From contig DATENM010000039.1 in NCBI GenBank assembly GCA_035275065.1, positions 124,001 through 188,000 on the forward strand: DNA of 64,000 nt, read 5' to 3'. This document shows, one piece after another, positions 24,225 through 32,542 of the stretch. How positions within the stretch are numbered: the first letter of the stretch is position 1; each line of letters starts with the position of its first letter. The notes under the pieces were generated by a model, which made no database searches, was not told the DNA's origin, and saw only the letters and a program-made list of their open reading frames with translations. A program made the position numbers and the translations under genes. The stretch is from Blastocatellia bacterium. Its GTDB lineage: Bacteria > Acidobacteriota > Blastocatellia > UBA7656.

Positions 24225-24266
24225 GCAGGAAAGGGACGCGGCGACGCGGCGACACGTCCCTCCTGC
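24225..24266. repeat. short mirrored 8-mer array (unit GACGCGGC)
   Basis: Arms GCAGGAAAGGGACG (24225-24238) and CGTCCCTCCTGC (24255-24266) enclose two and a half GACGCGGC units. It lies between the divergent TlpA-like and zinc-ribbon genes. The unit resembles that of the larger array at 52624-52741. Confidence 0.6.
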
Positions 24267-24331
24267 GCCCCGTCTTGAGAAACCGCTGTTGATAGTGTAG
24301 ACTTGCCTATGAATCCAACTGGAGGAAATCC

Positions 24332-25063
24332 GTGAGCACTGAATTAGGTCAGCTCATTGAGCTCCAGGAACTCGACCTCGAACTGCAACGGCTCAACGAC
24401 AGGCTGGCACGCATCCCGGCGGAACGGGATCAAATCGAGAGCGAATTCCGGCAATACGCGGCAGAGTTCCTGAGACTTCAAGAACAACACGATAAAACCC
24501 TCAACGACCGCACCCAACTGGAAACCGAACTGGCCTCCGCCCAACAGCATCACGATAAATTCGAACAAGACAAGATGCGGGTCACCAACCCGAAGCAGTA
24601 CGAGGCGGTGGTGCGCGAGATTGACGCCACGAAAAAACAGATCAGCGCCTTCGAGAGCGAAATCCTCAAGCGTATGGAAGAGACCGAGCGGCTGGCTTCG
24701 GAAATCGAGCAGCGCGCCCCCGACGTCGAGCGCCAGCGCCAGGAGGCCGACCAAACGCTGGCTGGCTTTGACGCCGAGCGGCAGGATGCCGAGCGGCAGA
24801 TTGCCGACCTCAACCGGCGGCGGGCGGAGCTGGCAACGAAGGTCTCGAAGCCGCTGTTTGCGGCCTATGACCGGCTGGCGCGCAGCCGCCGCGGTCTGGC
24901 GTTATCGCTCATCAGCAACGAAGGCATCTGCTCGGTCTGCCGTGTCCGCGTGCGGCCGAAAGTCTTCAGTGACGTGCGCCGCGGCGACCAGATGATCACC
25001 TGCGAAAACTGCGGTCGTATTCTTTACTACAAAGCCGAATCAACCAGCGAAGCCGTGGGATGA
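24332..25063 (+). CDS. coiled-coil protein with C-terminal C4 zinc ribbon
   Basis: A 243-residue cytoplasmic protein. GTG 24332 is supported by GGAGG seven bases upstream. Residues 5-180 form a long antiparallel coiled coil (charged heptads such as ELDLELQRLNDRLARIP). The C-terminal 55 residues hold a zinc ribbon with CSVC and CENC pairs. This is the widespread bacterial zf-RING_7/DUF164-type architecture, whose function is not settled; nucleic-acid binding is commonly suggested. A mirrored array begins directly after the stop. Confidence 0.82.
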   Translation: MSTELGQLIELQELDLELQRLNDRLARIPAERDQIESEFRQYAAEFLRLQEQHDKTLNDRTQLETELASAQQHHDKFEQDKMRVTNPKQYEAVVREIDATKKQISAFESEILKRMEETERLASEIEQRAPDVERQRQEADQTLAGFDAERQDAERQIADLNRRRAELATKVSKPLFAAYDRLARSRRGLALSLISNEGICSVCRVRVRPKVFSDVRRGDQMITCENCGRILYYKAESTSEAVG

Positions 25064-25065
25064 AG

Positions 25066-25140
25066 TCAGTTCTCAGTTCTCGGTGAATCCTGTTGCGCGT
25101 CTGCCATACTGACAACTGACAACTGACGGCTGGCAACTGA
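25066..25140. repeat. mirrored 7-mer array (unit CTGACAA)
   Basis: The left arm TCAGTTCTCAGTTCTC begins 2 bp after the zinc-ribbon stop; the right arm (25109-25140) repeats CTGACAA and ends 3 bp before the next ATG. It thus fills the whole gap between two same-strand genes. The arms are imperfect reverse complements. Confidence 0.75.
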
Positions 25141-25143
25141 TTT

Positions 25144-26019
25144 ATGGAACGCTTATCTATCGAAGGCATCCAGGAATTCTGGCAGCACCCGGACGCCGCT
25201 CATGACCGCAGTCTCATGAGCTACCGCCCGGCCATGCTCGTCGAGTGCTCGATCAATTTCCGCAGCCTGCGCGCCGGCTTGAACCATTCCGAAGAGCGCA
25301 CCTACAGCGCCTGGCTGCCCGAATCCGACCTGGCGATTGATTGGGATCGCCCGGCAGTTGATTCGGCGACGCTGTCGCAACTGGCCACCCGCCCCGATCC
25401 CGGCATCCCCCATCATAATGGGAATTACCAGACGACTCGTGAAGGCTGCGCGCAGTATGAAGCCGAGTTGATCGCCCGACTGGTGCGCAACGAGCGGCTG
25501 CGCGTCTTCTTCACCCCGGTCTTTGGATTGTTCTCGGTGCCCGGCGAGACCCGCGAAGATTTTCTGCCGCGCATTGCCGAAGCGGCGCTGTCGCGCGTCG
25601 AGCCGGAATTGAAGCGCCTGCGCAACCGCTTCGAGCTGCAACTCGAACAGGTGCGCGAGGCGCAGGGCTTGAAGGGCTCGCGCCTGGAAGAGATCAGTCT
25701 GGAGAGCTTCATCGCCCATAAGTTGCACCTGTTTGAGAGCGAGCATCGCCTCGCCGATATGTTCTCGACGCTGGCCGGCGCGGTCTTTGGCACCACCGAG
25801 CCGAGGCCGCTTTCAGAAGTGGTCAAGTGGGAAGACGCCGAGCTACGCGAAGACCTCGACCGCATCGAGCAAGAGGCGAGCGAAGCCTTGCGGGCGCTTT
25901 ACGAGGAATACCTGGCGCTGGCCAATGAGTACGACATCTTCGAGATCGGTCTACAGCCGCAGAATATACAGGTCGCGCGCCGCCTGCTGCTCTGGGTGCC
26001 TGTGGCCAACACACAGTAG
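25144..26019 (+). CDS. hypothetical protein, unknown
   Basis: A 291-residue soluble protein with no signal peptide and no recognised domain. The N-terminal half is globular and polar (YRPAMLVECSINFRSLRAGL, SAWLPESDLAIDWDRPAVD). Residues about 105-130 are more hydrophobic (FFTPVFGLFSVPGET), and the C-terminal half is strongly helical with charged heptads, likely a coiled coil. It lies between the zinc-ribbon and NAD kinase genes on the same strand, with mirrored arrays on both sides. No ribosome site is obvious because the array abuts the ATG. Reality is supported by length, codon pattern and frame continuity. Confidence 0.7.
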   Translation: MERLSIEGIQEFWQHPDAAHDRSLMSYRPAMLVECSINFRSLRAGLNHSEERTYSAWLPESDLAIDWDRPAVDSATLSQLATRPDPGIPHHNGNYQTTREGCAQYEAELIARLVRNERLRVFFTPVFGLFSVPGETREDFLPRIAEAALSRVEPELKRLRNRFELQLEQVREAQGLKGSRLEEISLESFIAHKLHLFESEHRLADMFSTLAGAVFGTTEPRPLSEVVKWEDAELREDLDRIEQEASEALRALYEEYLALANEYDIFEIGLQPQNIQVARRLLLWVPVANTQ

Positions 26020-26020
26020 C

Positions 26021-26125
26021 CGGTCGTCAGCGGTCGGTTGTAACTCGTGACCGCCTCTGTCAAAATTGCAACGATTCCACGGACGGCGCGTCCACGGAAT
26101 CCAAGCAAACGACCGCCGACCACGG
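26021..26125. repeat. degenerate mirrored array (unit near CGGTCGT)
   Basis: The left arm (26021-26040, GTCAGCGGTCGGTTG) and right arm (26106-26125, CAAACGACCGCCGACC) are reverse complements with a few mismatches. They start 2 bp after a stop codon and end 10 bp before the NAD kinase start. The repetition is weaker than in the other arrays. Confidence 0.5.
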
Positions 26126-26135
26126 ACTACTGCTT

Positions 26136-27011
26136 ATGCCTCACGAACCGCCCGCGCGCATCGGAATCGTCACCAAGCCCAACGAGCCGCGCGCCGCCGA
26201 AATTGCCGCGCGCATCGCCGAGTGGGCCGCCGATCACGAGATCAACCTCTTCGTCAACGACCGCGTCAAAGAAGCCGACCTGCCGCCCGGCACCTTTTCG
26301 GCCTCGGCCCGCGAGATCGCCGATCATTGTGACGTGCTGGTGGCGCTTGGCGGTGACGGCACCATGATTGCCACCGCGCGGCTGGTGAGCGGGCGCGGCA
26401 CGCCTGTGCTGGGCGTCAATCTCGGCACGCTCGGCTACCTGACCGAGTTCACCGTAGACGATGTGGTGCCGGCGCTCGAATACGTCGTGCGCGGCGATTA
26501 TGAGATAGACCGGCGGCTGATGCTTGAATGGCGCGTCCTGCGCGACGGCGATCAGGTCGGCGCCGGCACAGCGCTCAACGACGTGGTCGTCAATAAGTCG
26601 GCGCTTGCCCGCATCATCGATATCGATTTCACGGTTGGCGGCCAGTACGTCACCACATTTCGCGCCGACGGGTTGATCTTATCAACGCCGACGGGCTCGA
26701 CGGCTTACAACCTGTCGGCGGGCGGGCCGGTCATCGTGCCGGGCGTCGAAGCCATCGCCATCGCGCCGATCTGCCCGCACACGCTGACCAACCGCCCGCT
26801 GGTGCTGCCGCATTACGCAGAGATTCGCCTGCGCGTCCACACGCGCGAGCAGGAAGTGATGCTGACATCGGACGGGCAGACCGGCATGCCATTGATGGCC
26901 GACGACCGCATCGAGCTGCGCAAGAGCGCCCGCACCTTTAACACGGTGGCCGCGAAAGACCGCGACTACTTCGAGATTCTGCGCTCGAAACTGAGATGGA
27001 GTGGACGGTGA
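26136..27011 (+). CDS. nadK: NAD kinase
   Basis: A 291-residue cytoplasmic enzyme that phosphorylates NAD to NADP. The family motifs are the GGDGT loop (72-76, ALGGDGTMIATAR), NDVVVNK near 147-153, and the glycine-rich DGLILSTPTGSTAYNLSAGG segment near 178-196. Length is normal. The start ATG 26136 follows the array; no strong ribosome site is visible. A mirrored GGAGGCA array begins 3 bp after the stop. Confidence 0.96.
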   Translation: MPHEPPARIGIVTKPNEPRAAEIAARIAEWAADHEINLFVNDRVKEADLPPGTFSASAREIADHCDVLVALGGDGTMIATARLVSGRGTPVLGVNLGTLGYLTEFTVDDVVPALEYVVRGDYEIDRRLMLEWRVLRDGDQVGAGTALNDVVVNKSALARIIDIDFTVGGQYVTTFRADGLILSTPTGSTAYNLSAGGPVIVPGVEAIAIAPICPHTLTNRPLVLPHYAEIRLRVHTREQEVMLTSDGQTGMPLMADDRIELRKSARTFNTVAAKDRDYFEILRSKLRWSGR

Positions 27012-27014
27012 AAA

Positions 27015-27123
27015 CAGGAGGCAGGAGGCAGGAGGCAGGAGGCAGTACCCGGATGGTCGTCTTCGATTCACATCATAGCCTTAATTCAAAGACTGCTTCC
27101 TGCCTCCTGCCTCCTGCCTCCTA
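27015..27123. repeat. mirrored 7-mer array (unit GGAGGCA, four copies per arm)
   Basis: The left arm has four GGAGGCA units (27015-27045); the right arm has four TGCCTCC units (27093-27123); a 47-bp AT-richer spacer lies between. The array begins 3 bp after the nadK stop and ends 16 bp before the rhomboid ATG. It is the cleanest example of the class here. The left-arm RNA also resembles repeated Shine-Dalgarno sequence. Confidence 0.92.
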
Positions 27124-27139
27124 GCTACCGGGGGACGCC

Positions 27140-27937
27140 ATGCTATTTCCCATTGGGGATGATAATCAGGGCCGGCTGACGACACCGTTTGTCGTCTATG
27201 CCATTATCGCCGTCAATGTTCTCGTCTTCCTGCTGTTGCAACAGGCGATGATGACGCCGCAGGGCGAGTATTTCACCTCCGGCTATTCGGTCGTGCCGCT
27301 TGAGATCACGACCGGCACGGACCTGCAAGCGCCGGTCATCTTGCCGGGCGTCTCCGCCGATGCGCGCGGGCGCGCGGTTCCGCGCGCCGTGCAGATTCCG
27401 CAAGCGCCCGGCCCCTCGCCGATCTACTTGACGCTGCTGACGGCGATGTTCATGCACGGCGGCTGGATGCACATTATCGGCAATATGCTTTACCTGTGGA
27501 TTTTCGGCGACAACATCGAAGACAATTTCGGGCACGGCAAATTCGCCATCTTTTATCTCATCTGCGGGCTGGCGGCTTCGTTCGCGCAGATCGCCGTAGA
27601 CCCGCGCTCGCCTGTGCCTTCGCTGGGCGCATCGGGGGCGATTGCCGGCGTGCTCGGCGCTTATCTGGTGATGTTCCCGCGCAACCGCGTGCGCAACATC
27701 GTCTTTCTCGGCTTCTTGATTACCACCATCGAGCTGCCGGCGCTCGTCGTGCTGGGCTTCTGGATCGTCATTCAGATCTTCAGTCAGTATACGGCCAGCT
27801 TTTCGCCGGCGACGCACAGCGGCGGCGTCGCTTACATGGCGCACATCGGCGGCTTCGTCACCGGGTTGTTGCTCTCTTTCATCTTTCGCAACCGGCAGAC
27901 GCGGCGCACCCAGCCGCCTTTTTATGAGTCCCACTGA
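27140..27937 (+). CDS. rhomboid family intramembrane serine protease
   Basis: A 265-residue membrane protein with about six helices. The catalytic dyad is S165 in LGASGAIAG and H235 in AYMAHIGG; an HGGWMHIIGNM segment (about 106-116) supplies the conserved Asn/His loop. A periplasmic-loop insertion (about 45-95) follows helix 1. Rhomboids cleave membrane-anchored substrates within the bilayer; the substrate is unknown. The following ABC ATPase gene starts 3 bp after the stop, so all three downstream genes probably share a transcript. Confidence 0.92.
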   Translation: MLFPIGDDNQGRLTTPFVVYAIIAVNVLVFLLLQQAMMTPQGEYFTSGYSVVPLEITTGTDLQAPVILPGVSADARGRAVPRAVQIPQAPGPSPIYLTLLTAMFMHGGWMHIIGNMLYLWIFGDNIEDNFGHGKFAIFYLICGLAASFAQIAVDPRSPVPSLGASGAIAGVLGAYLVMFPRNRVRNIVFLGFLITTIELPALVVLGFWIVIQIFSQYTASFSPATHSGGVAYMAHIGGFVTGLLLSFIFRNRQTRRTQPPFYESH

Positions 27938-27939
27938 AT

Positions 27940-28710
27940 ATGATCGTACTTGAACGCCTGACGAAAGTTTATGGCACGCTCACCGCCGTAGATCACATCG
28001 ATCTGGTGATTCCGTCGGGTCAACTGGTCGGTTATCTTGGCCCGAACGGCGCGGGCAAGTCGACGACCGTCAAGATGCTCACAGGCATGATCGCGCCGAC
28101 CGCGGGGCGCGCTGAGATTTATGGGCTCGACGTGCAGCAGCAGAGCCTCGAAGTCAAACGGCTGATCGGCTACGTGCCGGAATCGGGCGCGGTCTACGAA
28201 ACGCTGACGGGCCGCGAGTACCTGGAAATGGTCGGGCGCTTGTATGGATTGGATGATGCGGTCATTCGCGACCGCGTCATCAAGTTCGCTGATTTTTTCG
28301 AGCTCGCCCGCGACACGGTTGACCGCAAGCCGCTGGCGACTTATTCAAAAGGCATGCGGCAGAAGGTGGTCATCTCGGCGGCGCTGATTCACAACCCGCG
28401 CGTCATCTTTTTTGACGAGCCGCTCAACGGATTGGACGCCAGCACGCAGTTGATGTTCAAGACCCTGATTAAGAACCTGGCCGCCGAGGGCAAGACGATT
28501 CTTTACTGCTCGCACATCCTCGACGTCGTCGAGCGCACCTGTGACCGCATCGTGATCATCGATCACGGTCGCGTCGCCGCCGACGGCACGCTCGCCGAGC
28601 TGCGGACGGCGAGCGGCGAGGGCTCGCTCGAACGCATCTTCAATAAGCTGACGGCCCCCGCCGACCTCGAAGAACGAGCCGAAGAGTTCTCGAAGACCTT
28701 CAGCTTTTAG
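27940..28710 (+). CDS. ABC transporter ATP-binding protein
   Basis: A 256-residue cytoplasmic ATPase. Walker A GPNGAGKST is near residues 38-46, the signature YSKGMRQKV near 130-138 (a degenerate LSGGQ, common in ABC-2 exporters), Walker B VIFFDEPLNGLD near 150-163, and the switch His in CSHILDVVE. It is closest to the exporter ATPases that pair with multi-helix ABC-2 permeases. The permease gene starts 12 bp downstream. Confidence 0.94.
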   Translation: MIVLERLTKVYGTLTAVDHIDLVIPSGQLVGYLGPNGAGKSTTVKMLTGMIAPTAGRAEIYGLDVQQQSLEVKRLIGYVPESGAVYETLTGREYLEMVGRLYGLDDAVIRDRVIKFADFFELARDTVDRKPLATYSKGMRQKVVISAALIHNPRVIFFDEPLNGLDASTQLMFKTLIKNLAAEGKTILYCSHILDVVERTCDRIVIIDHGRVAADGTLAELRTASGEGSLERIFNKLTAPADLEERAEEFSKTFSF

Positions 28711-28721
28711 CCGTTGCCGCC

Positions 28722-30431
28722 ATGCCCATTCTTTCTTTTATCACCCCTGCGCTGGCGCGCTTCGATGTCGATAGGCGGCAACTGGCGACGCTCATCGGGG
28801 TTTATCTCAAGCAAGACCTGCGCGGCGGCAGGGCGTTTATGCAGTTCAGCGCCCGCGAATATGTGCGCGGCAATGCGGCGCTGCTAATGCTTTTCGGGAT
28901 GTATGTCTTGACCGGCCTGGTGATGGGCGGCATGGCGCTGTTCACCGACATTGACGCGCTGCATTTCTCCATCGTGATGCATACCTTTACGTTGCTGATC
29001 GTCGCGCTCGCCATCCTCGCCGAATCCGGCAATGTCATTTTCAATGAGAGCGAAGCCGACATCCTCGGCCACCTGCCCATCAGCTCGCGCACCTACTTCG
29101 CCGCGAAGGTGCTGAACCTTTTTCTCTTCACCGCTTTGCTGGCCGCCGCCGCCAATCTCTTTCCGGCCATCTTCGGCATCTGGACGGCCGGCGCGAATGT
29201 CTTGTTTTTGCCGGCGCACGCGCTCGCGTCGCTGCTCGACGCGCTGCTGGCGACGGCGCTGATCGTTACCAGCTATGGCCTGCTGATGCGGCTGGTGGGC
29301 CGCGAGCGCTTCGACAGCCTTATTGCCTATAGTCAGATCGTTCTCGTGTTGCTCTTCATGTTCGGCTTTCAAATTCTGCCGCGCGTCATGGAGATCAACT
29401 TCTTGCAGATGGCGCGCAGTTACCGCTGGTATTACCTGCTGTTCCCGCCGGCGTGGTTTGCCGGCGTCACCCTGGTGCTGATGGGCAAGGCGCAGGCGTT
29501 TGCCGTGGCGCTGGCCGGCGTCGGCCTCACGGTGCTGGTGGCGCTCGGCCATCTGGCGATCCGCAAAGTCGGCAGTGATTATTCATCATTCGTCGTCGGC
29601 CTGAGTTATGGTGACGGCGCGTCAAAGCTGGTCACGGCGAGCGCGCCGGTCGTCGCACATGAGCGCGGCGGGGCCAGCCGGCTTAAATCTCTGTGGCTGG
29701 CGCGGCCTGCCGAGCGCGCCGCCTTTGATCTGGTTTCCGTCTATCTGCGGCGCAACCGCGAAGTGAAAGTGCGGCTCTACCCCTCGCTGGCCTACTTCAT
29801 CTTCGTGCCGCTGCTGGCGGTCTTCAGCGAAGGCTTGCCCGACCCCTTCGTGGCGCGCGGCGTTCAGGCGTACTCGCTGATGGGGGCGCTGATGATCTGC
29901 TACGTCGCGCTTACGGCAGTCGAAGTCTTACGCTTTTCCGAGCATCAAGCGGCGGCTTACATCTTCCGTGTCGCGCCGGTGGCCCGCCTCGGCGACCTGC
30001 ACGGCGGATTTCGCAAAGCGGTCTTCGTGTGGGTGGCGTTGCCGGGGTTTGCGGTGTTGTTTATGCTCTACGCCATCCTGTGGCGCAGCCCGCTGCATGC
30101 GGCGCTCTTGCTTGCGCCCTGGGTGATCATCACGCCGGCGGCGTTAATGCTCGGCTTTCTGTTTCGCGAAACCTTGCCGCTGGCGCGCAAGTATCAAAAG
30201 GGCCAGCAGACCTCGCGCAACCTGGTGCTGTTTCTCTTCTGCTTCGTGGTGCTGTCGGTGTTCGGCGGCTTGCAAGCAATCGCCATCCGTGGCCGCCTGC
30301 CTGTGATTAGAGCGGTCTTTCCTTACTGGCTGTTTATCGCCCTCAGCCTCTCGATCTCGGCGTTCTTTTACTTCAGCCTGCGCGCCTTGAGCCGCGAGGC
30401 GAGAGTGGTTCAGCCCGATGACCGTTTGTAG
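28722..30431 (+). CDS. ABC exporter permease, multi-spanning
   Basis: A 569-residue membrane protein with roughly 12 hydrophobic segments, including about 50-70, 85-105, 130-160, 205-225, 245-275, and six more after residue 350. The N-terminal region contains LNFNESEADILGHLPIS-like sequence, typical of ABC-2 type exporter permeases. It follows its ATPase by 12 bp and is surely its partner; the cargo is unknown. Its last 59 bp overlap the 3' end of the convergent GT39 gene. Confidence 0.85.
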   Translation: MPILSFITPALARFDVDRRQLATLIGVYLKQDLRGGRAFMQFSAREYVRGNAALLMLFGMYVLTGLVMGGMALFTDIDALHFSIVMHTFTLLIVALAILAESGNVIFNESEADILGHLPISSRTYFAAKVLNLFLFTALLAAAANLFPAIFGIWTAGANVLFLPAHALASLLDALLATALIVTSYGLLMRLVGRERFDSLIAYSQIVLVLLFMFGFQILPRVMEINFLQMARSYRWYYLLFPPAWFAGVTLVLMGKAQAFAVALAGVGLTVLVALGHLAIRKVGSDYSSFVVGLSYGDGASKLVTASAPVVAHERGGASRLKSLWLARPAERAAFDLVSVYLRRNREVKVRLYPSLAYFIFVPLLAVFSEGLPDPFVARGVQAYSLMGALMICYVALTAVEVLRFSEHQAAAYIFRVAPVARLGDLHGGFRKAVFVWVALPGFAVLFMLYAILWRSPLHAALLLAPWVIITPAALMLGFLFRETLPLARKYQKGQQTSRNLVLFLFCFVVLSVFGGLQAIAIRGRLPVIRAVFPYWLFIALSLSISAFFYFSLRALSREARVVQPDDRL

Positions 30432-32136
30432 GCACGGGCGCAGCCGGAGACGTTTTTCGCTCGACCGTGGGGGGAACCAGCGGCTCTTCGACATGGCCGC
30501 GCTGCCAGTTGAAGAAGCGATAACGTCTGGAGGGCAGGGAGCTGAAACGCGGATCGCTGCCGGTGTAATAGATGTAGATTGATGGGCCGTACGCGGTGTC
30601 CTTCAACTCGCCCAGCAAGTGGTACTCCGGCCAGACATCGGGCGTCAGCAGCGCGTAGTCTTTGCCATCTATATCAACTGCTTTTCTCACGCGGTTCTCG
30701 ATGTCGGCGAAGCAAGCATCCTTCTCAGGGAAGGCCAGCCAGACGGCGGGCGAGATTTTTCTGACGACCGGACACAGCTCATCAGGGATCAACTCTCTCA
30801 AAGTGGTTTCGTACTCGGCGAAGGTAACCAGGCCCGGGTTGCGCAGCCCTTCGCCATACTTCTTGTATAGTCTGACCAGCATGACGCCGAATGCGAGCCC
30901 CGCGATCAGCATGGCGACGGTTGCGGTTTTGTAGACCAATCGCGCCTCACGCCAGCTCCTCAGTCGTAAGCCGCCCATCCGATCATAGGCATCCTTGAGC
31001 ATGACGGCCGCCGCGAGCGCGAACCAGGGCGCGAGATGCGCCATGTAATAAATCTCTTTGTGGCCCGTGATGATCGCGTGAAAGAGCACCGTTACCACGG
31101 TGACGATCAGCAGGTGAACGCGGTAATCGCTCATCGCCTGCTTCTGCCTGATGCGACGAGCGCACACCCAGAGCAGGTAGATGATAGCCGCCGCCGTCAG
31201 CAGTTGGAAAACATGCGACAGGGTGTGCGGCAAGCTCTGAAAGATCAGCCCATAGTGTGTGCCGGCGTACTGCGACCGGGCGGTGTACCAAGCGCGATAA
31301 CGTGCCGCTTCGCCGACGAAGTTTTGCCAGAGCCCGCCCGGCTCGAAGAGCATGAAGTGAAGCTTGTCCTGGCGGTTTTGCAGTAGATAGTTTTTGTAAT
31401 CGATCAGATCGTAAACGATCTCGTACGCCATGACGGCGAGCGCGCCGCCCGCGAATGCATAAAGCGGCCGCTTGCGAAACGCTCGCCATCCCTGGTCGAG
31501 CAAGATCAATAGACCGATGGCGCAAATCATGTAGAGAATGTTCGTGTGGCACATCACGCCACAGCCGACGGCCAGCCCCGATGCGAGGTAGTAACGCGCT
31601 TGCCGTCGTCGCCTGCCGACTTCGTATAGATAGAAGCCGAGCATCGCAAAGAAGGCCGCCAGATAGTCGTTGCGAAGCATGCGGCTGCGCTCGATGAAAG
31701 TGATGTCAGAGAGCAGCAGCAGGGTGGCCATCAGCCCGACCCGCCAATCCAACAGCCGCCGGCCCAGCGCATAAACCATCAACAGCAGCAGGACAGCCGT
31801 AATCAGGTTGAAGATGCGGCCTTGCAGCAAGCCCCAGCCGGTGAGCTTCAAGAAGCCGCCCAGGATGACGAAGTAGACGGGCGTGTAAGAATGCCAGTGG
31901 TTTTCGATGTCGCCGCCCAGATAACGCAGCATCGGCAGCGCCAGCTTGCCGTGAACGAGCATCTCGTAAGGCACCTGGAGCGTGTAGGCTTCGTCGGTTT
32001 CGGGCAGCGGCACGCTGGCCAATCGTTGCGCCGCGACCAGGACAAAGCCTGAAAGGATCAGCGCCAGCAGCGCCAGGTCGAGGTGGTATCCAAGATGTTT
32101 GCGGCGCATCGGTATGTGAGGCGTCGTGTCGCTCAT
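30373..32136 (-). CDS. GT39/PMT-type membrane glycosyltransferase
   Basis: A 587-residue integral membrane protein. ATG 32136 is chosen because AGG lies about ten bases upstream and the preceding in-frame ATG lacks a ribosome site. The acidic motif LPETDEAY (about 45-52) in the first periplasmic loop, followed by NHWHSYTPVYF, matches the ArnT/PMT superfamily, which uses polyprenyl-phosphate sugars as donors at the periplasmic face. About eleven helices are followed by a 150-residue soluble tail. The 3' end overlaps the convergent ABC permease gene by 59 bp. Confidence 0.85.
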   Translation of the reverse strand: MSDTTPHIPMRRKHLGYHLDLALLALILSGFVLVAAQRLASVPLPETDEAYTLQVPYEMLVHGKLALPMLRYLGGDIENHWHSYTPVYFVILGGFLKLTGWGLLQGRIFNLITAVLLLLMVYALGRRLLDWRVGLMATLLLLSDITFIERSRMLRNDYLAAFFAMLGFYLYEVGRRRRQARYYLASGLAVGCGVMCHTNILYMICAIGLLILLDQGWRAFRKRPLYAFAGGALAVMAYEIVYDLIDYKNYLLQNRQDKLHFMLFEPGGLWQNFVGEAARYRAWYTARSQYAGTHYGLIFQSLPHTLSHVFQLLTAAAIIYLLWVCARRIRQKQAMSDYRVHLLIVTVVTVLFHAIITGHKEIYYMAHLAPWFALAAAVMLKDAYDRMGGLRLRSWREARLVYKTATVAMLIAGLAFGVMLVRLYKKYGEGLRNPGLVTFAEYETTLRELIPDELCPVVRKISPAVWLAFPEKDACFADIENRVRKAVDIDGKDYALLTPDVWPEYHLLGELKDTAYGPSIYIYYTGSDPRFSSLPSRRYRFFNWQRGHVEEPLVPPTVERKTSPAAPVPTNGHRAEPLSPRGSRRAG

Positions 32137-32283
32137 CCGTAACCTGTTCGCGCATTCGGGCCGTGTGTGATGCCGCATCGCCGAACGGCTGGACGGTGAT
32201 GCAGGACTGTGGCAAGCAAAGATAAACGGTTATCGCCCAAAGGACAAGCTCGGCGGTTCAGGGCTTCACTCTCTGCGTACGGG

Positions 32284-32443
32284 CAGGGCCATTCAGTTCT
32301 GCGAAACAGGGATGAAAGAAAAACACAGAGACACAGAGGTATGGAGACACGGAGAAAACACGGCGTCTCCTCTGTGTTCCCTCCGTGCCTCTGTGTCTCT
32401 GTGTTTAATTCACCTTTTGAATGTCGAGAACTGAATGCCCCTG
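32284..32443 (-). mobile_element. MITE-like element, copy 1 (160 bp, 9-bp target duplication)
   Basis: The termini CAGGGCCATTCAGTTCTGC and (reverse complement of the right end) CAGGGGCATTCAGTTCTCG match at 16 of 19 positions. Flanks GCGTACGGG at 32275-32283 and 32444-32452 are identical, the mark of a 9-bp target duplication. The interior is a mirrored array of 8-bp CACAGAGA units (32321-32354 and 32381-32406). It carries no gene and is inverted relative to copy 2. The rest of this 406-bp divergent gap (32137-32283 and 32453-32542) shows nothing recognisable. Confidence 0.8.
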
Positions 32444-32542
32444 GCGTACGGGCGAGCATCGCATCAGCGGGCCATTCTGCTATGGCGCGGTCGCCGCTGG
32501 TTGTGACACTATTTTGGCTCTATGAAAATGACAAGGGGCTTT

